This document shows positions 17,194 through 29,770 of a stretch of DNA of 64,000 nucleotides, piece after piece. The stretch covers positions 1-64,000 of the forward strand of contig JACKGW010000007.1 in assembly GCA_020631815.1 (NCBI GenBank), read 5' to 3'. This stretch comes from Planctomycetota bacterium. GTDB taxonomy: Bacteria; Planctomycetota; PLA2; JAEUHO01. A program made the position numbers and the translations under genes. Under the pieces are notes generated by a model. That model was not told where the DNA came from and did no database searches. It saw nothing but the letters and a program-made list of their open reading frames with translations. Positions within the stretch are counted from its first letter, which is position 1, and every line of letters starts with the position of its first letter.

Positions 17194-18120
17194 TCAAGCG
17201 CGCGGGTGGAACTTCCTGTGAACCTGCTTCAGGCGGTCGGGGTCGACGTGGGTGTAGACCTGCGTCGTCTGGACGCTGGCGTGGCCGAGCAGCTCCTGCA
17301 CCACGCGCAGGTCCGCCCCGCCGGCCACGAGGTGGGTGGCGAAGCTGTGGCGCAGCGTGTGGGGCGAGAGTGCGCCTGACAGGCCCGCGGCCACGGCCCG
17401 CTCGCGGACCATGCGGAAGACGCGGTGGCGGTCCAATGGGCGCCCCGAGCGGGAGAGGAAGATCGCGCCCGGGTCGGCGTCGCCCACCAGCTTCGGGCGC
17501 CCTCGCGTGAGCCAGGCTTCCAGGTGGGTGATCGCCTGGTCGCCGAGCGGTGCCCAGCGAGTCTTCCCGCCCTTGCCGTGGAGCCGCAGCATGCGGTCGC
17601 CGGCGCGCAGGTCCTTGAGCTCCGCACCGACGACCTCGGCCACACGGGCGCCCGAGGCGTAGAGGACCTCGAGCAGGGCACGATCCCGGAGCGCAAGGGC
17701 GCCGTCCCCGCGCACGCCCTCCAGCAGGCGCTCGACCTGCTCGCGTGTCCAAGCCTTGGGCAGCCGCTCCCAGCGGCGGCCGGAGGGCAGGTGGCGCGTC
17801 GGGTCGCCCGACAGCGCTCCGAGGCTGGCGGCGAAGGCCAGGTACCCGCGGAGCGCCGAGAGGCGCCGGCCGAGGCTGGTCGCCGCGGCGCCAGCCCGGC
17901 GCTCGGTGCCGAGCCACCGGAGCAGGGCGGCCTCGTCCACGTCGGCCAGGGCCCCGGGCTCCGCGAGACGGGGCCCGCTGATGCCCACGGCCGCGAGGAC
18001 CCGCCGCACGTCCCCCGCGTACGCGCTCAGCGTGTGGCGCGAGGCCCCACGCTCCACGCGGAGGTGGTCCAGCCAGGCCTCCAGGAGCGATGCGGGGTCG
18101 TGGGGGTGGTTGCCGACCAT
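17194..18120 (-). CDS. Tyrosine recombinase of the XerC/XerD family
   Basis: 308 residues, the usual Xer length. An N-terminal SAM-like DNA-binding domain (10-105) is followed by the catalytic domain. All catalytic residues are visible: Arg159 (SGARVAE), Lys183 (HGKGGK), His254 and Arg257 (SPHTLRH), His280 (LLGHA) and Tyr289 (QVYTHV). It probably resolves chromosome dimers at a dif site, which I did not find here. GGGGAGG precedes the start. No integrase-associated genes or attachment repeats surround it, which argues for a housekeeping Xer rather than a mobile one. Confidence 0.93.
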   Translation of the reverse strand: MVGNHPHDPASLLEAWLDHLRVERGASRHTLSAYAGDVRRVLAAVGISGPRLAEPGALADVDEAALLRWLGTERRAGAAATSLGRRLSALRGYLAFAASLGALSGDPTRHLPSGRRWERLPKAWTREQVERLLEGVRGDGALALRDRALLEVLYASGARVAEVVGAELKDLRAGDRMLRLHGKGGKTRWAPLGDQAITHLEAWLTRGRPKLVGDADPGAIFLSRSGRPLDRHRVFRMVRERAVAAGLSGALSPHTLRHSFATHLVAGGADLRVVQELLGHASVQTTQVYTHVDPDRLKQVHRKFHPRA

Positions 18121-18185
18121 GGGCCTCCCCTCCGAAGTACGGTCCCGGACCGCCTCGCCTGAAGGGCCGAGCCCCGGCCCCCGCC

Positions 18186-18214
18186 TTGGGGCGGGCTCCA
18201 GGGAGGCGTATCCT
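18186..18214 (+). promoter_or_regulatory. Likely lspA promoter
   Basis: TTGGGG (18186-18191), a 17-base spacer and TATCCT (18209-18214) lie just before lspA. The ATG comes 10 bases after the -10 box, leaving a leader of only a few bases. GGGAGG lies inside the promoter, too far from the start to act as a ribosome-binding site. Confidence 0.5.
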
Positions 18215-18224
18215 CCGCCCGCCC

Positions 18225-18821
18225 ATGAACACCGTCCCCAACCCCGACAAGACCGCCTCCGGCGCCCTCAAGGTCGTCGCGCTCGTCGTCCTCGTGCTGG
18301 GGCTGCTTGCCGACCTCGGCTCCAAGGCCTGGTTCGAGGGCTACCTGGGGATGGACGCCGACCCGACCGTGCGCTCGGCGGCCCGTCGCGTGGAGGTCAT
18401 CGAGGGCTTCCTGGCCTGGGAAGGCGCGTGGAACCCGGGCGTCACGTTCGGCTTGGCGGCCCATCGCACCACCGAGATCCTCGCGCTCACCGGCGTGGCG
18501 ACCCTGGCGCTGCTCGCGTGGTTGCTCGCGACGCGCAACCCCAGCCGTCTGCTGCACGTCGGGCTGGCCATGATCCTGGGTGGGGCGCTCGGCAACCTCT
18601 GGGATCGGTGGCACTGGTCCAAGGTGCGCGACTTCATCCTCGTCTACACGGGCGAGCCCGGGGCCGAGTCGTTCAAGTGGCCCAACTTCAACGTCGCCGA
18701 CAGCCTCATCGTGGTCGGCGTCGCGTTCGTCATGTGGGACGCGCTGTTCGGCAGCACGGCCAAGCGCGACAAGGCGCGGGCGCTGGAACGAGCGGCGGCG
18801 GCCGAGGGCAGCGCGTCGTGA
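18225..18821 (+). CDS. lspA: Lipoprotein signal peptidase LspA
   Basis: 198 residues from the ATG at 18225. An inner-membrane aspartic peptidase that removes signal peptides from prolipoproteins; at least seven lipobox proteins are encoded in this window. Four membrane helices are visible. The active-site Asp residues fall in VRDFI (136) and FNVADS (159), with GGALGNLWDRW before them. Compared with typical LspA (about 160 residues) it has an extra loop around 42-70 and a longer charged C-terminus. It overlaps pyrD by four bases (GTGA). Confidence 0.94.
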   Translation: MNTVPNPDKTASGALKVVALVVLVLGLLADLGSKAWFEGYLGMDADPTVRSAARRVEVIEGFLAWEGAWNPGVTFGLAAHRTTEILALTGVATLALLAWLLATRNPSRLLHVGLAMILGGALGNLWDRWHWSKVRDFILVYTGEPGAESFKWPNFNVADSLIVVGVAFVMWDALFGSTAKRDKARALERAAAAEGSAS

Positions 18822-19780
18822 GCGCGCCGGCCGGGGAACGACCTGCCGCCCCGGCCACGACGGCGGCGGCCGACCTGCGCGTCCAGCTCGGCTCGCTCGA
18901 GCTGAAGAACCCGGTCGGCACCGGCTCGGGCACGTTCGGCAAGGGACTCGAGGCGCAGGCCTTCGTCGACTTCTCGCGGCTTGGCTGCTTGGTCGTGAAG
19001 ACGATCACGAGCGCCCCGCGCGCCGGCAACCCGCCGCCGCGCCTCGCCGAGACGGCGGGCGGGCTGCTCAACTCGATCGGGCTGGCCAACCCCGGCGCCG
19101 AGGTGTGGATCCGCGACGTGCTGCCCAAGCTGCGCGACCTCGGCACACCGCTGGTCGTCAACGTCGCCGGACACGACCTCGAGGACTTCGCGACGCTGGC
19201 TGCCCGCTTTGCGCGCGAGCCCGGCGTGGCCGCGCTCGAGCTGAACATGTCGTGCCCCAACGTCGCGCACGGCTTGGACTTCAGCACCGACCCGGCGCTG
19301 GCCAAGAAGCTCGTGGAGCGCGTCCGCTCGACCACCGAGCTGCCGTTGATCGCCAAGCTGTCGCCCAACGTGACGGACATCCGTCCGATCGCCGAGGCCG
19401 TGGTGGCCGGCGGCGCGACGGCCGTCAGCGCCATCAACACCTACGTCGGCATGGCCATCGACTGGCGGCGTCGACGCCCCGTGCTGGGCCGCGGCTACGG
19501 CGGCTTGTCCGGGCCCGCCATCAAGCCCCTGGCGCTGCGCCTCGTGCGCCTGCTCCACGAGACGATCGGCGTGCCGATCATCGGGATCGGCGGCATCCAA
19601 GACGCGGACGACGCCATGGAGTTCTTCGTCGCAGGGGCCAGCGCCATCCAGGTGGGCACCGCGACGTTCTACCGTCCGACCGCCGTGCTGGACGTGCTCG
19701 ACGGGCTCCCGTCCCGGCTCGCGGAGCTGGGCGCCGGGTCCCTGCGCGAGGTCGTCGGCACGTTGGAGATGCCCGGCTGA
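18818..19780 (+). CDS. pyrD: Dihydroorotate dehydrogenase, class 1B catalytic subunit
   Basis: 320 residues from the GTG at 18818, which overlaps the lspA stop. It oxidises dihydroorotate to orotate in pyrimidine synthesis. FMN-binding barrel signatures are VGTGSGTFG, NSIGLANPG and ELNMSCPNV. The active base is Cys146 in NMSCPN, which marks the soluble class 1 enzyme. The GIGGI and GASAIQVGTA phosphate-binding segments follow. Class 1B enzymes normally pair with PyrK, which is not in the window. The first 18 residues are Ala/Pro-rich. The other pyrimidine gene here is pyrC at 59330. Confidence 0.94.
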   Translation: MSAPAGERPAAPATTAAADLRVQLGSLELKNPVGTGSGTFGKGLEAQAFVDFSRLGCLVVKTITSAPRAGNPPPRLAETAGGLLNSIGLANPGAEVWIRDVLPKLRDLGTPLVVNVAGHDLEDFATLAARFAREPGVAALELNMSCPNVAHGLDFSTDPALAKKLVERVRSTTELPLIAKLSPNVTDIRPIAEAVVAGGATAVSAINTYVGMAIDWRRRRPVLGRGYGGLSGPAIKPLALRLVRLLHETIGVPIIGIGGIQDADDAMEFFVAGASAIQVGTATFYRPTAVLDVLDGLPSRLAELGAGSLREVVGTLEMPG

Positions 19781-19861
19781 CCGCGCGTCATCCCTTGTCC
19801 GTCGCGGGCCTTCCCGCCTGCTACGGTCCTCCCTTCACCGACCCCGAGGTGCCCCTCCACG

Positions 19862-22462
<2,601 letters not shown>

Positions 22463-22463
22463 T

Positions 22464-23840
22464 GTGAAGGCGCCGCACGGGCCTCGCCGTCCTGCGCGCT
22501 TCTGGCACACGCTGCTCGACGTGGGCTACGCGGGCGCGTCCGTGCTCGCCCTGCCCTACGCGCTCGTTCGCTTGGCGTTCGACCGCAAGGCGCGCGCCCG
22601 CGCGGTGCCGTTCGTGCGCGATCTCCCCGCGCGCTTCGCGCGCCGCACGCCGCGCGGCGGGGAGGCACCGTGTCTCGTCGTCCAGGCGGTTTCGGTGGGT
22701 GAAGTGAAGGCCGTCGCGCACTTGCTTGCGCGCTTGGGCGAAGCGCTGCCGGGTGTCGACATCGTGCTGGCCGTGACCACGGTGACGGGACGGCGTGTCG
22801 CGCGCGAGCTGTACCCCACCTTGCGCGTGGAGCGCACACCGGCCGACGTCTCGTGGTCGGTCGGTCGCTTCCTCGATGCGCTGCGACCCGACCTCGTGCT
22901 CTTGGTCGAGAGCGAGCTCTGGCCCGGTTTCCTCATGGCCCTACGTCGGCGGTCGATCCCGGTCGTGCTGGTCAACGGACGGATGAGCGAGCGCAGCGCG
23001 CGACGCCTGGGGCGCGTCCGCTGGTTCGCGCGCCGCCTGCTCGGGGCCCTGGACGGCGCCTTCGTCCAGCTGCCGGCCTACGGCGGCCGCTTCGCCGCGC
23101 TCGGCATGGACCCGAAGCGCATCGCCGTGACGGGCAACATCAAGCTCGACAACATGGCTGCGGAGCCGGACCGCGAGCGCGCCCGCCACCTTGCACACCT
23201 GCTTGGCGTGGAGGAGCCGGACGTGCCCGTGGTGGTAGCGGGCAGCACGCATCCCGGCGAAGAGCGGGCACTCGTTCGCGCCGTGCGGCGGCTCGCCGCG
23301 GAGGGCAGGCGCATGCGACTCGTCCTCGCCCCCCGCCACCCCGAGCGCCGCGAGAGCGTGGCCGCTGACGTCCGTCGCGAGGGCGGTGTGCCGGTCCTGC
23401 GCAGCGGGATCGAGGCGCCGCGCGGGCCTGCGGCACCCGACGACGTGTTCGTGCTCGACAGCGTCGGCGAGCTCGAGGCGCTCTACGGCGCGGCCGACTT
23501 CGCGTTCGTCGGCGGCACGCTCGTGCCCCATGGTGGGCAGAACATGATGGAGCCGGCGAGCCTCGGCCTGCCGGTGGTCGTGGGGCCGCACCTTGGCAAC
23601 TTCCGGAGCGAGGTCGCCTTGCTACGGGCCGCCGACGCCTTGCGCGTGGTCGACGACGAGGACGGGCTGGCCTCCGTGCTCCGCGCTTGGTGCGACGACC
23701 GCGCCGCAGCACGCGCGCAAGGATCACGTGCCCAGGCCGTCGTTCGGGCGAGCCAAGGCGCGAGCCAGCGCACGGTCGAGGGCCTCGAGCCGTGGCTCGC
23801 GCGCCTGCGTGCGCCGGCGGTCAGCGCGCCAGCCGGATGA
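22464..23840 (+). CDS. waaA: 3-deoxy-D-manno-octulosonic acid (Kdo) transferase WaaA
   Basis: 458 residues with a GTG start. It adds Kdo to lipid A precursors at the inner membrane. After an N-terminal membrane-associated stretch it shows the family signatures VQAVSVGEVKA, LVLLVESELWPG, NGRMSERSARR, NIKLDNM, AGSTHPGEE, LAPRHPERR and VGGTLVPHGGQNMMEPA. Its presence indicates an LPS-type outer membrane. It follows secA directly and may be read from the same transcript. The last 20 bases overlap the convergent repeat-protein gene. Confidence 0.94.
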   Translation: MKAPHGPRRPARFWHTLLDVGYAGASVLALPYALVRLAFDRKARARAVPFVRDLPARFARRTPRGGEAPCLVVQAVSVGEVKAVAHLLARLGEALPGVDIVLAVTTVTGRRVARELYPTLRVERTPADVSWSVGRFLDALRPDLVLLVESELWPGFLMALRRRSIPVVLVNGRMSERSARRLGRVRWFARRLLGALDGAFVQLPAYGGRFAALGMDPKRIAVTGNIKLDNMAAEPDRERARHLAHLLGVEEPDVPVVVAGSTHPGEERALVRAVRRLAAEGRRMRLVLAPRHPERRESVAADVRREGGVPVLRSGIEAPRGPAAPDDVFVLDSVGELEALYGAADFAFVGGTLVPHGGQNMMEPASLGLPVVVGPHLGNFRSEVALLRAADALRVVDDEDGLASVLRAWCDDRAAARAQGSRAQAVVRASQGASQRTVEGLEPWLARLRAPAVSAPAG

Positions 23841-26520
23841 CGACGCGCGCCGTGCGCTGCGCCTCGACCATGACCTCCGCGATCCCGTCGCCGGCTTGCG
23901 GGTGCGAGGCCTGGGCGTCGAGCAACCCCAGCGGGAGCTCGTCCACGAGGGCTCGGCCTCGTGCGTCGGTGCGGGCCGGTCCTCGAGCTCGCACGAGCCG
24001 ATTGGCGATGCGGAAGCGCACGAGGGCACCGCGCACGTCGCGTCCGCCTGCGTCCACGACCTGCACCTCGACCTTGCCGGCGGGTGACAGGTCGAGGTCG
24101 AGCTCGGTGGAGAGGCCGGGGGGGACGTCGACCTCCCGCTCGACGGGCGCGCCGCCGCGACCAAAGGCGATCACCAGCTGCCGACCGGGGACGACGTCCA
24201 CCAGGCGGTAGCGACCCCGGAGGTCCGTGGTGGCCAACACACTGCCGCGTCCATCGAGGTTGCGCGCGTGCACTTCGACCGAGGCGGCGGGCTCGCCGTC
24301 TGCCGTGTGCACCGTGCCCTCGAGGACGGCGGGGGCGCCGATCTCCAAGATGGCCGTCGCCCGCCGCCCCGCCTCCACGGTGACCGGCGACTCGGTGCGT
24401 GCGACGCGGCCGTCCGGGGTCTCGGCTCGCCACCAAGCGGGGCCCTGGGGCACGTCGTCGACATCGACGACGCCGGCCTTGGCGCGTAGCGCCAGCGGGC
24501 GACCCGGAGCGAGCCGACCCCCGAGCGGCTCGCGCCGCAGCACGACGACACCCACATACGGCGCGCCTGTGGTGGTACGGACCTCGAAGCGAACGAGGCC
24601 ACCAACGGGCACCTCCAGCTCGACGTCGTCGCGGTCGTCGGTCCCGAGCTCGACCACCACGGCCTCGGAGGCGTGCTCCCCGCGACGCGCGCGCAGGCGC
24701 ACCGTGCCCGGCGCAAGGCCCGCGATCTCGAAGTGACCGCCGGCGTCGGTCTCCGCGTCCCAAGCGCGAGGCACCACCGCGTCGAGCACGGCATCGACGC
24801 GTGCACCTGCCACGGGGCGGCCGTCGGCATCGCGCACGCGGCCCGCAAGGACGAGCCCGTCGTCCACGACGAGCGTGCCCACGTCGACGTCGCGACGGCC
24901 CACGTCGATGACGCCGGGATACCACCGCGCGAGGTCGGCGGTCCGCGCGTGCACCTGCCACTGTCCCGGCGGGACCCCTGCAACACGCCAGACACCCTGC
25001 GCATCCGTGGCGGCTGACCACGGCGTGAGGCCGCGTTCGTTGCCCAGGAGCCGTCGTGCGTCGTCGGCGTCCGGCGTGCGTCGCTCCTTGTCGCTCCAGA
25101 CCGGCACGAGCCGAACCTCGGCACCGACGACGGCGGAGCCGTCGACCGTGGCCAGGCGGCCTCCGACGGCCGGATCGGCCACCAGGCGGAGCTCGAGCGG
25201 AACAGGCGCTGCGTCGTCAGCGCGGAGCGCGAGCGCGGCGCGCCCTTGCGCGCTCTCCGCGACCAGCAGCATGCGACGTCCCGGAGCCGGCGGCGGCGGC
25301 GCGTCGATCGTGAACCAGCCGCCCTCGTCGCTCGTCGTGGAGGCCGGGCTCCTGCCGGCGACGCCGTCGGCCGTCCATCCCACGCGCACGTCGGCGGCGG
25401 GCGCGCCGTCGACGCCCACGACACGGCCGCGCCACGGCTCCGCGCGCTGCAGGCGGATCTCCACCGACACGGTCTGTCCGTCGGGATCCGCCGGGCGCAA
25501 CACGACCGGCTGCAGCGCGGGTGCATAGCCGGTGGCCCGCACCGCGACGAACTGTCGCTCGGCGTCCGTGCCGGCCGGAGCAGGACCGAAGCGGCCTTGC
25601 GCGTCCGTGGTGCCGGCGGGCGTGCTCGCCCCAGGACGCGCGATCCACACCTCGGCGCCGGCGATGGGGGATCCGTCGCCGGCGTCCAGCACGACGCCTT
25701 CGACCTCGCGTCCGGGCCCCACCACGACGACGCGCTCGACGAAGCCGCCGGGCGGGACGTCGAACGGGCCGTCCTCGATCGCCTGGAGGGTGCGTGTGAC
25801 GACGCGCAGGGCCGTGGTGCCCGCGGGTGCGGCGGCGAACACGGCTCGGCCCTGGGCGTCCGTCGTGGCGACGAGGCGCAGGTCGTCGTGGTGGAGCGTG
25901 ATCTCCACGTCCGCCGCGGGTTCGGCCGCCGTCGCACCCTCCGCTCGCGCGAGGACCTCGACGCGCACTTCGCCCGCCGGGCCCAGCACCAGCTCCACGT
26001 GGCTGTCGCGAGCCACGACCACGCGCGCCGCAGCCGCGTACCCCGCGGCGCTGGCCGTCACGCGGAGCCAGCGGCCGGGCGGCAGCGGTGCCTCGCTGGC
26101 AAAGCGCCCGTCGGCGTCCGTCACGCCCTCGGCCACCACGTCGCCATCGGCAAACGGCGCGCCGCGAAGGCCCTCGGCATCGACGGGGCGGACCGAGACG
26201 TTGGCGCCGGAGATAGGTGCGCCCTCCCGCGACCGTACGTCGACGACCAGGCGGCCCTCGAGCTCGGGGGCGGTCAGGCTGTCGACCTCGCGGCCCATGG
26301 AGCCGGCGGCCGTGGGCCTCGCGGGCTGCGTCCCGTCCGTGGGTCGACCGCGCAGCGACCCGTCCGGCGGGCCCGTAGGGACCGTGGAGCCGGGGGTGCC
26401 CGGTTCGAGCTCACTCGGCCCCTGGGTCGGTGGCGACGACGTGAGCACGAGCGCGCCGACCAACGCGGCGAGAATCAAGAGCAAGGACGGCAGCAGCCAA
26501 CGCGATCGGCCTGCGGCCAT
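23821..26520 (-). CDS. Large anchored protein with repeated carboxypeptidase-regulatory-like domains
   Basis: 899 residues. An N-terminal membrane anchor (about 8-27) is followed by a Pro/Thr/Gly-rich linker to about residue 90. At least seven beta-sandwich modules of the carboxypeptidase-regulatory/CNA-B type then follow. Each carries the signature of variants such as PISGANVSV, TDADGRF, PIAGAEVWI, TDAQGRF, PVAGARVDA and GHFEIAGL. There is no catalytic domain. It should sit outside the inner membrane and may act in adhesion, surface structure or glycan binding. GGAGGTGA, a strong ribosome-binding site, precedes the start. The 3' end overlaps waaA by 20 bp. Confidence 0.85.
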   Translation of the reverse strand: MAAGRSRWLLPSLLLILAALVGALVLTSSPPTQGPSELEPGTPGSTVPTGPPDGSLRGRPTDGTQPARPTAAGSMGREVDSLTAPELEGRLVVDVRSREGAPISGANVSVRPVDAEGLRGAPFADGDVVAEGVTDADGRFASEAPLPPGRWLRVTASAAGYAAAARVVVARDSHVELVLGPAGEVRVEVLARAEGATAAEPAADVEITLHHDDLRLVATTDAQGRAVFAAAPAGTTALRVVTRTLQAIEDGPFDVPPGGFVERVVVVGPGREVEGVVLDAGDGSPIAGAEVWIARPGASTPAGTTDAQGRFGPAPAGTDAERQFVAVRATGYAPALQPVVLRPADPDGQTVSVEIRLQRAEPWRGRVVGVDGAPAADVRVGWTADGVAGRSPASTTSDEGGWFTIDAPPPPAPGRRMLLVAESAQGRAALALRADDAAPVPLELRLVADPAVGGRLATVDGSAVVGAEVRLVPVWSDKERRTPDADDARRLLGNERGLTPWSAATDAQGVWRVAGVPPGQWQVHARTADLARWYPGVIDVGRRDVDVGTLVVDDGLVLAGRVRDADGRPVAGARVDAVLDAVVPRAWDAETDAGGHFEIAGLAPGTVRLRARRGEHASEAVVVELGTDDRDDVELEVPVGGLVRFEVRTTTGAPYVGVVVLRREPLGGRLAPGRPLALRAKAGVVDVDDVPQGPAWWRAETPDGRVARTESPVTVEAGRRATAILEIGAPAVLEGTVHTADGEPAASVEVHARNLDGRGSVLATTDLRGRYRLVDVVPGRQLVIAFGRGGAPVEREVDVPPGLSTELDLDLSPAGKVEVQVVDAGGRDVRGALVRFRIANRLVRARGPARTDARGRALVDELPLGLLDAQASHPQAGDGIAEVMVEAQRTARVVIRLAR

Positions 26521-26589
26521 CAGCTCACCTCCGCGTGCGGCATCGTGGGTTGCGCACCACCGAGGGACAAGGATCGCCGCGGGCCCGGG

Positions 26590-26631
26590 CCGGCGTCATC
26601 TCGCCACATGGCGAGATGTCCGGCACGCCGG
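26590..26631 (-). terminator. Nested inverted repeats between the lipoprotein cluster and the repeat protein
   Basis: The inner arms CATCTCGCCA (26597-26606) and TGGCGAGATG (26609-26618) are perfect 10-bp complements with a two-base centre. The outer arms CCGGCGT (26590-26596) and ACGCCGG (26625-26631) enclose them. The element lies downstream of the lipoprotein at 26728 and about 70 bases before the next start. It may be a terminator or a dimeric operator for the repeat-protein gene. Confidence 0.5.
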
Positions 26632-26727
26632 TGGTTCCCGGAGCCCGCGACGAAAGAGAAACGAGGACGGCGGACGGGTGCGGGGCGCGACGCGCTGTCG
26701 CGCCCGGTCGGGTCAAGCGATCTGCGC

Positions 26728-27123
26728 CTAGAACACGACGAAGGTGGTCGACTCGCCGGCGTAGATCGGCTCGGCGTCGAACTGGATCGTGGCGCCGTCC
26801 TCTTGGTCCGCGTCGGCGTCGTAGTAGTCCTCGACGAAGGAGCCGACGTACGTCACCTCGCCCGGGAACAGCCAGTCGCCGAGCAGGTTGCCCGTCCAGG
26901 CGCTCGTACCGCTGGGCGCCATGTAGAACCCGACCGTGGCGAACGCATCCTGGTTCTCGACGTAGGCGTCACCGGTGCCGTCGTAGTAGTAGCCGCCGCC
27001 ACCACAGCCGGCGACGAGCAGGGCCATGCCGAGCAGGCCCACGACGACGAAGCTTCGCGCCTTGAGGAAGCGGGGCTTCACGGCCGAGGGGGCAGCGGGG
27101 GTCGTCGAGCGGGGAGTGGTCAT
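26728..27123 (-). CDS. Small lipoprotein of the EDYYDA family, member 1
   Basis: 131 residues. A 20-residue Thr/Pro/Arg tail is followed by a hydrophobic segment ending in lipobox VAGC (Cys40) and a Gly/Tyr run. The mature domain has the shared pattern N-x-D (NQD), NLLG (79-82) and VGSFVEDYYDA (93-103), and ends in FVVF. AGGAGAA precedes the start. It is the third of three tandem paralogues on the minus strand. Function unknown; being lipid-anchored and acidic, it probably sits on the periplasmic or outer face of the envelope. Confidence 0.8.
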   Translation of the reverse strand: MTTPRSTTPAAPSAVKPRFLKARSFVVVGLLGMALLVAGCGGGGYYYDGTGDAYVENQDAFATVGFYMAPSGTSAWTGNLLGDWLFPGEVTYVGSFVEDYYDADADQEDGATIQFDAEPIYAGESTTFVVF

Positions 27124-27223
27124 GGCGTTCTCCTGACGCGCTCGCCGACGGGCGGCGTACGCGAACCAGCAGAACGCAAGGACGGTGCCAGTCGCGGGGA
27201 TTCTCCCCCAGGCCCTGTCATCA

Positions 27224-27250
27224 GGCCTCCGGCGCGAGACGCCGGCGGCC
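27224..27250 (-). terminator. Hairpin downstream of lipoprotein member 2
   Basis: GGCC-T-CCGGCG pairs with CGCCGG-C-GGCC, with one mismatch and loop CGAGA. It lies about 130 bases past the stop of the lipoprotein at 27379 and before member 1. There is no T-tract. Confidence 0.3.
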
Positions 27251-27378
27251 AGGGCCGCCCGCCGCCTGTCCTATCGCGGCGATCGGCGCGTCCCCGTACG
27301 GGACACCCGCCCCGGGCGTGGAGGAAACGCCCACCCCATGCCAGCCCGTAGGTGCCGGCACGGGGCAGGCATGCGCGA

Positions 27379-27726
27379 TCAGAAGACGGAGAAGTTCGTG
27401 GAGAGGCCGGCTTCCACGAACACGTTGAACCAGGGCGTGAACGAGCCATCGAGCTGGAACGCCTGGGCGTCGTAGTAGTCCTCGAGGAACGAGCCGACCG
27501 AGCGGCGCTCGCCGCTGAGCACGTAGCTGCCCAGCAGGTTGCCCGTGTACGAGCCCGTTCCGGCCTGGGCCAGGCGGAAGCTGGTGATCGCGGAGATGTC
27601 GTTGTTCTCGACGAAGACCTGGCCGTAGAAGCCACCACCGCCGCTGCCACCACCGCCACAGGCCGTCAGGCCCAAGGCGAGAGATGCAACGGCGAGGCCT
27701 GCGAGCAGACGCGAGCGGGTCGACAT
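27379..27726 (-). CDS. Small lipoprotein of the EDYYDA family, member 2
   Basis: 115 residues from the ATG at 27726, chosen because AGGAGG lies six bases upstream and the product then begins with a clean signal peptide and lipobox LTAC (Cys23). A Gly-rich spacer leads to VFVENND, NLLG (63-66) and VGSFLEDYYDA (77-87), ending in FSVF. The spacing from NLLG to EDYYDA is 19 residues, the same as in the two neighbours. The frame is open for 88 codons upstream without signal-peptide character. Confidence 0.8.
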   Translation of the reverse strand: MSTRSRLLAGLAVASLALGLTACGGGGSGGGGFYGQVFVENNDISAITSFRLAQAGTGSYTGNLLGSYVLSGERRSVGSFLEDYYDAQAFQLDGSFTPWFNVFVEAGLSTNFSVF

Positions 27727-27859
27727 GGAAGTCCTCCTCATGCGGTGACGACACCGCACGAGGATCTTGGCGTAGCGCGGCTCCGAGCGCCAGCGAGATC
27801 GGGTCGTTGCGCCAGGAGTGCCCAGGTTTCGCCATCGGGCCGCGACCCGTCGTGCGCGT

Positions 27860-28225
27860 CTACCGGACCTCGAACACCGTCGTGCGCTCGTAGCCCACGT
27901 ACAGGTCCTGCCAGTCGATGATGCCGCCGCCGGACAGGTCGCCGGTGCCGTCGTAGTAGTCCTCGCGGAACGTACCGATGAAACGCGCACTGGCGGGCGG
28001 CAGGCTGCCGCCCAAGAGATCGCTCGTGAAGTCCTGTCCGAAGCGTGCGATGCGGAACGTCAGCAGGTCCTCGCTCGTGGTGAGGTCCGTGCGGTTGTCC
28101 ACGAGGATGTCGCCCTCGTGGTGGCGGTGGTGGCCGCAGCCGCCAAGGGCCAGCCCTGCGGCCGCGAGCAACGCCACGCCGAGCGGGCGGGGGCGGCAGA
28201 GGCCGGAACGGATCATCGTCAGCAT
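27860..28225 (-). CDS. Small lipoprotein of the EDYYDA family, member 3
   Basis: 121 residues from the ATG at 28225, with GGAG upstream; ATG 28216 is an alternative. The signal peptide ends in lipobox LGGC (Cys30), followed by a His-rich GHHRHHEGD that could bind metal. The core reads LVDNRTD, DLLG (69-72) and IGTFREDYYDG (83-93), ending in VFEVR. It is the most diverged of the three paralogues and lies nearest to the divergent metK. Confidence 0.78.
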   Translation of the reverse strand: MLTMIRSGLCRPRPLGVALLAAAGLALGGCGHHRHHEGDILVDNRTDLTTSEDLLTFRIARFGQDFTSDLLGGSLPPASARFIGTFREDYYDGTGDLSGGGIIDWQDLYVGYERTTVFEVR

Positions 28226-28400
28226 GGGGATCTCCGAGGCGAGGACTGCCGCGGGGCGGTGAATCCGCCTCCGCTGGACCCGCCGGCTGGATCCGCACCG
28301 GATCACTATGACAGGAAGCCGCCCGGAGCGCGCCGAATTCGACCGCCCGGCGTCGCCGGGCAACCGTACGATCCCCGCGCTTTGGTACCGGAGAGCCGCC

Positions 28401-29570
<1,170 letters not shown>

Positions 29571-29590
29571 GCGCGACTACTCGCGCGCTT

Positions 29591-29616
29591 CCCGGCGAGG
29601 TGGCAACCACGCCGGG
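29591..29616 (+). terminator. First hairpin after metK
   Basis: CCCGGCG (29591-29597) pairs with CGCCGGG (29610-29616), with an inner GTGG-CAA-CCAC stem. It lies 20 bases past the metK stop and lacks a T-tract. Confidence 0.5.
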
Positions 29617-29653
29617 AACTTCGTGACCGATTCCCGTCAATGGCGCGGCAGGC

Positions 29654-29676
29654 GACCGGTCACGTCGTGACCGGTC
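29654..29676 (+). terminator. Second hairpin after metK
   Basis: GACCGGTCAC and GTGACCGGTC are perfect 10-bp complements around a GTC loop. The element separates metK from the prepilin promoter. Confidence 0.5.
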
Positions 29677-29770
29677 GGCGGAGCCAGGTGGACCGGCTCT
29701 CCCCCGCGAGAGCCCGCTTTCCTGCCGTTTGCGACGAGTCGCGTGAAGCGCCCGCCCCCTGGCGCGGCGC

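Noticed and set aside
17194..18120. A mobile element driven by the tyrosine recombinase
   Set aside because: No attachment repeats, cargo genes, tRNA target or composition change nearby. The protein has the length and motifs of housekeeping Xer.
14651..18325. A 1224-codon minus-strand open frame across uvrC, the transaldolase and the Xer gene
   Set aside because: It runs antisense to or out of frame with three clear genes, and its sequence is Arg/Pro/Gly-rich without family similarity.
28262..28400. A possible SAM riboswitch before metK (GGGCAACC next to a hairpin)
   Set aside because: Only a short resemblance to the SAM-I CCCGGCAACC element. The other conserved helices and junctions are not found.
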